Positions 5,944-7,145 of a stretch of DNA of 7,145 nucleotides are shown here, piece by piece; the stretch's first letter is position 1; each line of letters opens with the position of its first letter. The notes below the pieces were generated by a model. It saw only the letters and a program-made list of their open reading frames with translations, was not told where the DNA came from and did no database searches. Position numbers and translations under genes: made by a program. Origin of the DNA: Thiotrichaceae bacterium (GTDB taxonomy: Bacteria > Pseudomonadota > Gammaproteobacteria > Thiotrichales > Thiotrichaceae); assembly GCA_027008665.1 (NCBI GenBank), contig JALVEA010000433.1:1-7145 (forward strand), read 5' to 3'.

Positions 5944-7145
5944 CCTTAGGCAACACTTCCAAGGTAGAAATACTACGCTGATGATCAAAAAAAGCGAAAG
6001 GCTCATCCAGAAAAATAAATTGTCTTTTATTACCCGTATTTTTAGCTAATTGTTCTGACATGCCCATACGTAATGCCAGCATGATTTGACGTTGTGTACC
6101 TGATGAAATTTCATCGTATGCCATATAGTTTTGCTTCTCATCAGAAAAGACCTCAACACTTAGATCTTTATTAATTTTAAGTTGGCTATAACGCTGATCG
6201 GTAAAATATGGCAATACCTTTTCAGCAAATTGGGTAATGGATTGATTAAAATGATCAATAGATTGCGATGCGGCTCGTTGCATCATCTTGATTGAATAAT
6301 CTCGCACTTTTATATTTTTTTGATGTTGTTGCATTATTTGAGATAACTTCTGTAAAGCTGCTCGTAACTGCCCTGCCTTATCTGAACGTTCTTTTTCAAT
6401 TAAAATCTCAGAATCTAAATCTAATAAGCACTGCTCAACATCCTGCTTTTGATGACGCAAGGTGTCTTGCAAACCTATAACCGAATCCATTATTTCTGAC
6501 TCTATTGCAGTGTAATCTGGTATTAGCTCCATCAATTGAGGAACATGATTAAATTTTTCCACAGGAGAAATCGCCAGTGATGGTACTCTTTCTTTTATTT
6601 TAGTTGATTTTTCAATCAGCATCTTCGCAATACGCACTGGCACACTATGATTCAGCTCATTAATAACCTCATGATAACTTTGCTTTAAAATAAACAAAAA
6701 CTCATCTGCACGTTCCTTCAATTCAGTCATTTTTAATTCAGCTAACCATTTGAAAAACAAACTAATGCTATAGAGCAAAACGCAGCTCATAGCAAAAGGA
6801 AACATCCCTATTTGTACCCAAATAATAAAAGAATTTCCATGATCACTTGAGGTATTATCGGGCAACCAAGTCTGAATCACTTCAGGAAAGAACTGAAAGA
6901 CACCCCATACAAGCCAAGCTCCAATAAGTAATGGCAATAAAAATGCTCCTAACCACTCAAACAAATTATATTGTTGCTTAGCACGTTTATATTGTTGATT
7001 ACTTTCAGAGTAAGCAAGATTTACCTCAGCCAATTCGTTCATTAACTGCTGCTTAGCAAGCCGATTAACCTGAAGTGATTCTTTCGCATCTACTAATTCA
7101 GGCAACCAAGATTCATCTAAACCAATCGCCTTTAATTCTATGCTT
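5873..7145 (-). CDS. Membrane-anchored SMC/Rad50-like ABC ATPase, YhaN-type (C-terminal part, 5' end missing)
   Basis: This is the C-terminal 423 residues of a large coiled-coil ATPase. The frame stays open to the window edge, 13 codons beyond the TTG at 7105, so that TTG is not the start. Residues are counted from that TTG. Coiled-coil-like sequence occupies about 8-46 and 205-265. Between these, two hydrophobic helices (about 50-73 and 92-120) are joined by a short polar loop, forming a membrane hairpin. The C-terminal ABC half-domain has the signature SSGTQRQ (334-340), Walker B FIFLDEP (363-369) and D-loop FAFFD (370-374). The switch position reads VTSQ (397-400), with Gln where His is usual. 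Walker A would lie upstream, outside the window. Two transmembrane helices within a Rad50-like coiled coil recall Bacillus YhaN (SbcE), linked to DNA end processing together with the SbcD-like YhaO. The identity of the family is likely; its job here is inferred. It is transcribed towards the peptidase-like gene. Confidence 0.88.
   Translation of the reverse strand, partial: SIELKAIGLDESWLPELVDAKESLQVNRLAKQQLMNELAEVNLAYSESNQQYKRAKQQYNLFEWLGAFLLPLLIGAWLVWGVFQFFPEVIQTWLPDNTSSDHGNSFIIWVQIGMFPFAMSCVLLYSISLFFKWLAELKMTELKERADEFLFILKQSYHEVINELNHSVPVRIAKMLIEKSTKIKERVPSLAISPVEKFNHVPQLMELIPDYTAIESEIMDSVIGLQDTLRHQKQDVEQCLLDLDSEILIEKERSDKAGQLRAALQKLSQIMQQHQKNIKVRDYSIKMMQRAASQSIDHFNQSITQFAEKVLPYFTDQRYSQLKINKDLSVEVFSDEKQNYMAYDEISSGTQRQIMLALRMGMSEQLAKNTGNKRQFIFLDEPFAFFDHQRSISTLEVLPKVSETISQVWVTSQEFPDELTLSH

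Noticed and set aside
7103..7105. TTG at 7105 as the start of the minus-strand ATPase gene
   Set aside because: The frame continues for 13 more codons to the window edge, and the Walker A motif expected at the N-terminus is missing, so the gene extends beyond the window.
2449..7145. The two-gene module and the ATPase as one defence operon
   Set aside because: The ATPase is on the opposite strand and convergent, no nuclease or toxin domain is visible, and the other proteins face the periplasm, so a joint system is not supported by this window.

Overview
The window looks like part of the chromosome of an AT-rich Gram-negative bacterium, probably a proteobacterium. The evidence is a complete set of tripartite TRAP (periplasmic binding protein-dependent) transporter genes, membrane-anchored proteins with large predicted periplasmic domains, and a strong A/T preference at third codon positions in every gene. 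I cannot name the species. I see no mobile element, CRISPR array, tRNA or rRNA.

Bases 1-2331 (+ strand) hold the end of a TRAP transporter operon: the C-terminal part of the periplasmic solute-binding protein (DctP type, cut by the left edge), the small 4-helix membrane subunit (DctQ) and the large permease (DctM). The genes are tightly packed: 11 bp separate P and Q, and Q and M overlap by ATGA. The motifs fit the TakP/FcbT1-like branch, whose studied members bind 2-oxo acids, lactate or other small organic acids. The exact substrate cannot be read from this sequence.

Bases 2332-2448 are a non-coding gap with several small inverted repeats and no convincing terminator or promoter. Bases 2449-5861 (+ strand) hold two adjacent genes that I do not recognise as named genes. 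Both products have about 97 predicted cytoplasmic residues, one transmembrane helix at about residues 98-117, and a large periplasmic domain. The first (540 aa) has TPR-like helices and eight cysteines, all on the predicted periplasmic side. The second (592 aa) carries a zinc-metallopeptidase-like HEAYH motif followed by a possible third ligand in an EELGAYL segment. My inference is a two-gene envelope module, perhaps a scaffold or adaptor plus a membrane-tethered peptidase.

Bases 5873-7145 (- strand) hold the C-terminal part of a convergently transcribed SMC/Rad50-like ABC ATPase, cut by the right edge. It has a pair of transmembrane helices within its coiled-coil region, as in the YhaN (SbcE) type, an SSGTQRQ signature and a Walker B motif, but Gln where the switch His is expected. 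Only 11 bp separate its stop from the stop of the peptidase-like gene. A 13-bp perfect inverted repeat begins exactly at its stop codon and encloses two smaller hairpins, which makes a candidate structured 3' element. The most novel content is the two-gene membrane module and this membrane-anchored ATPase; whether they work together is unknown.
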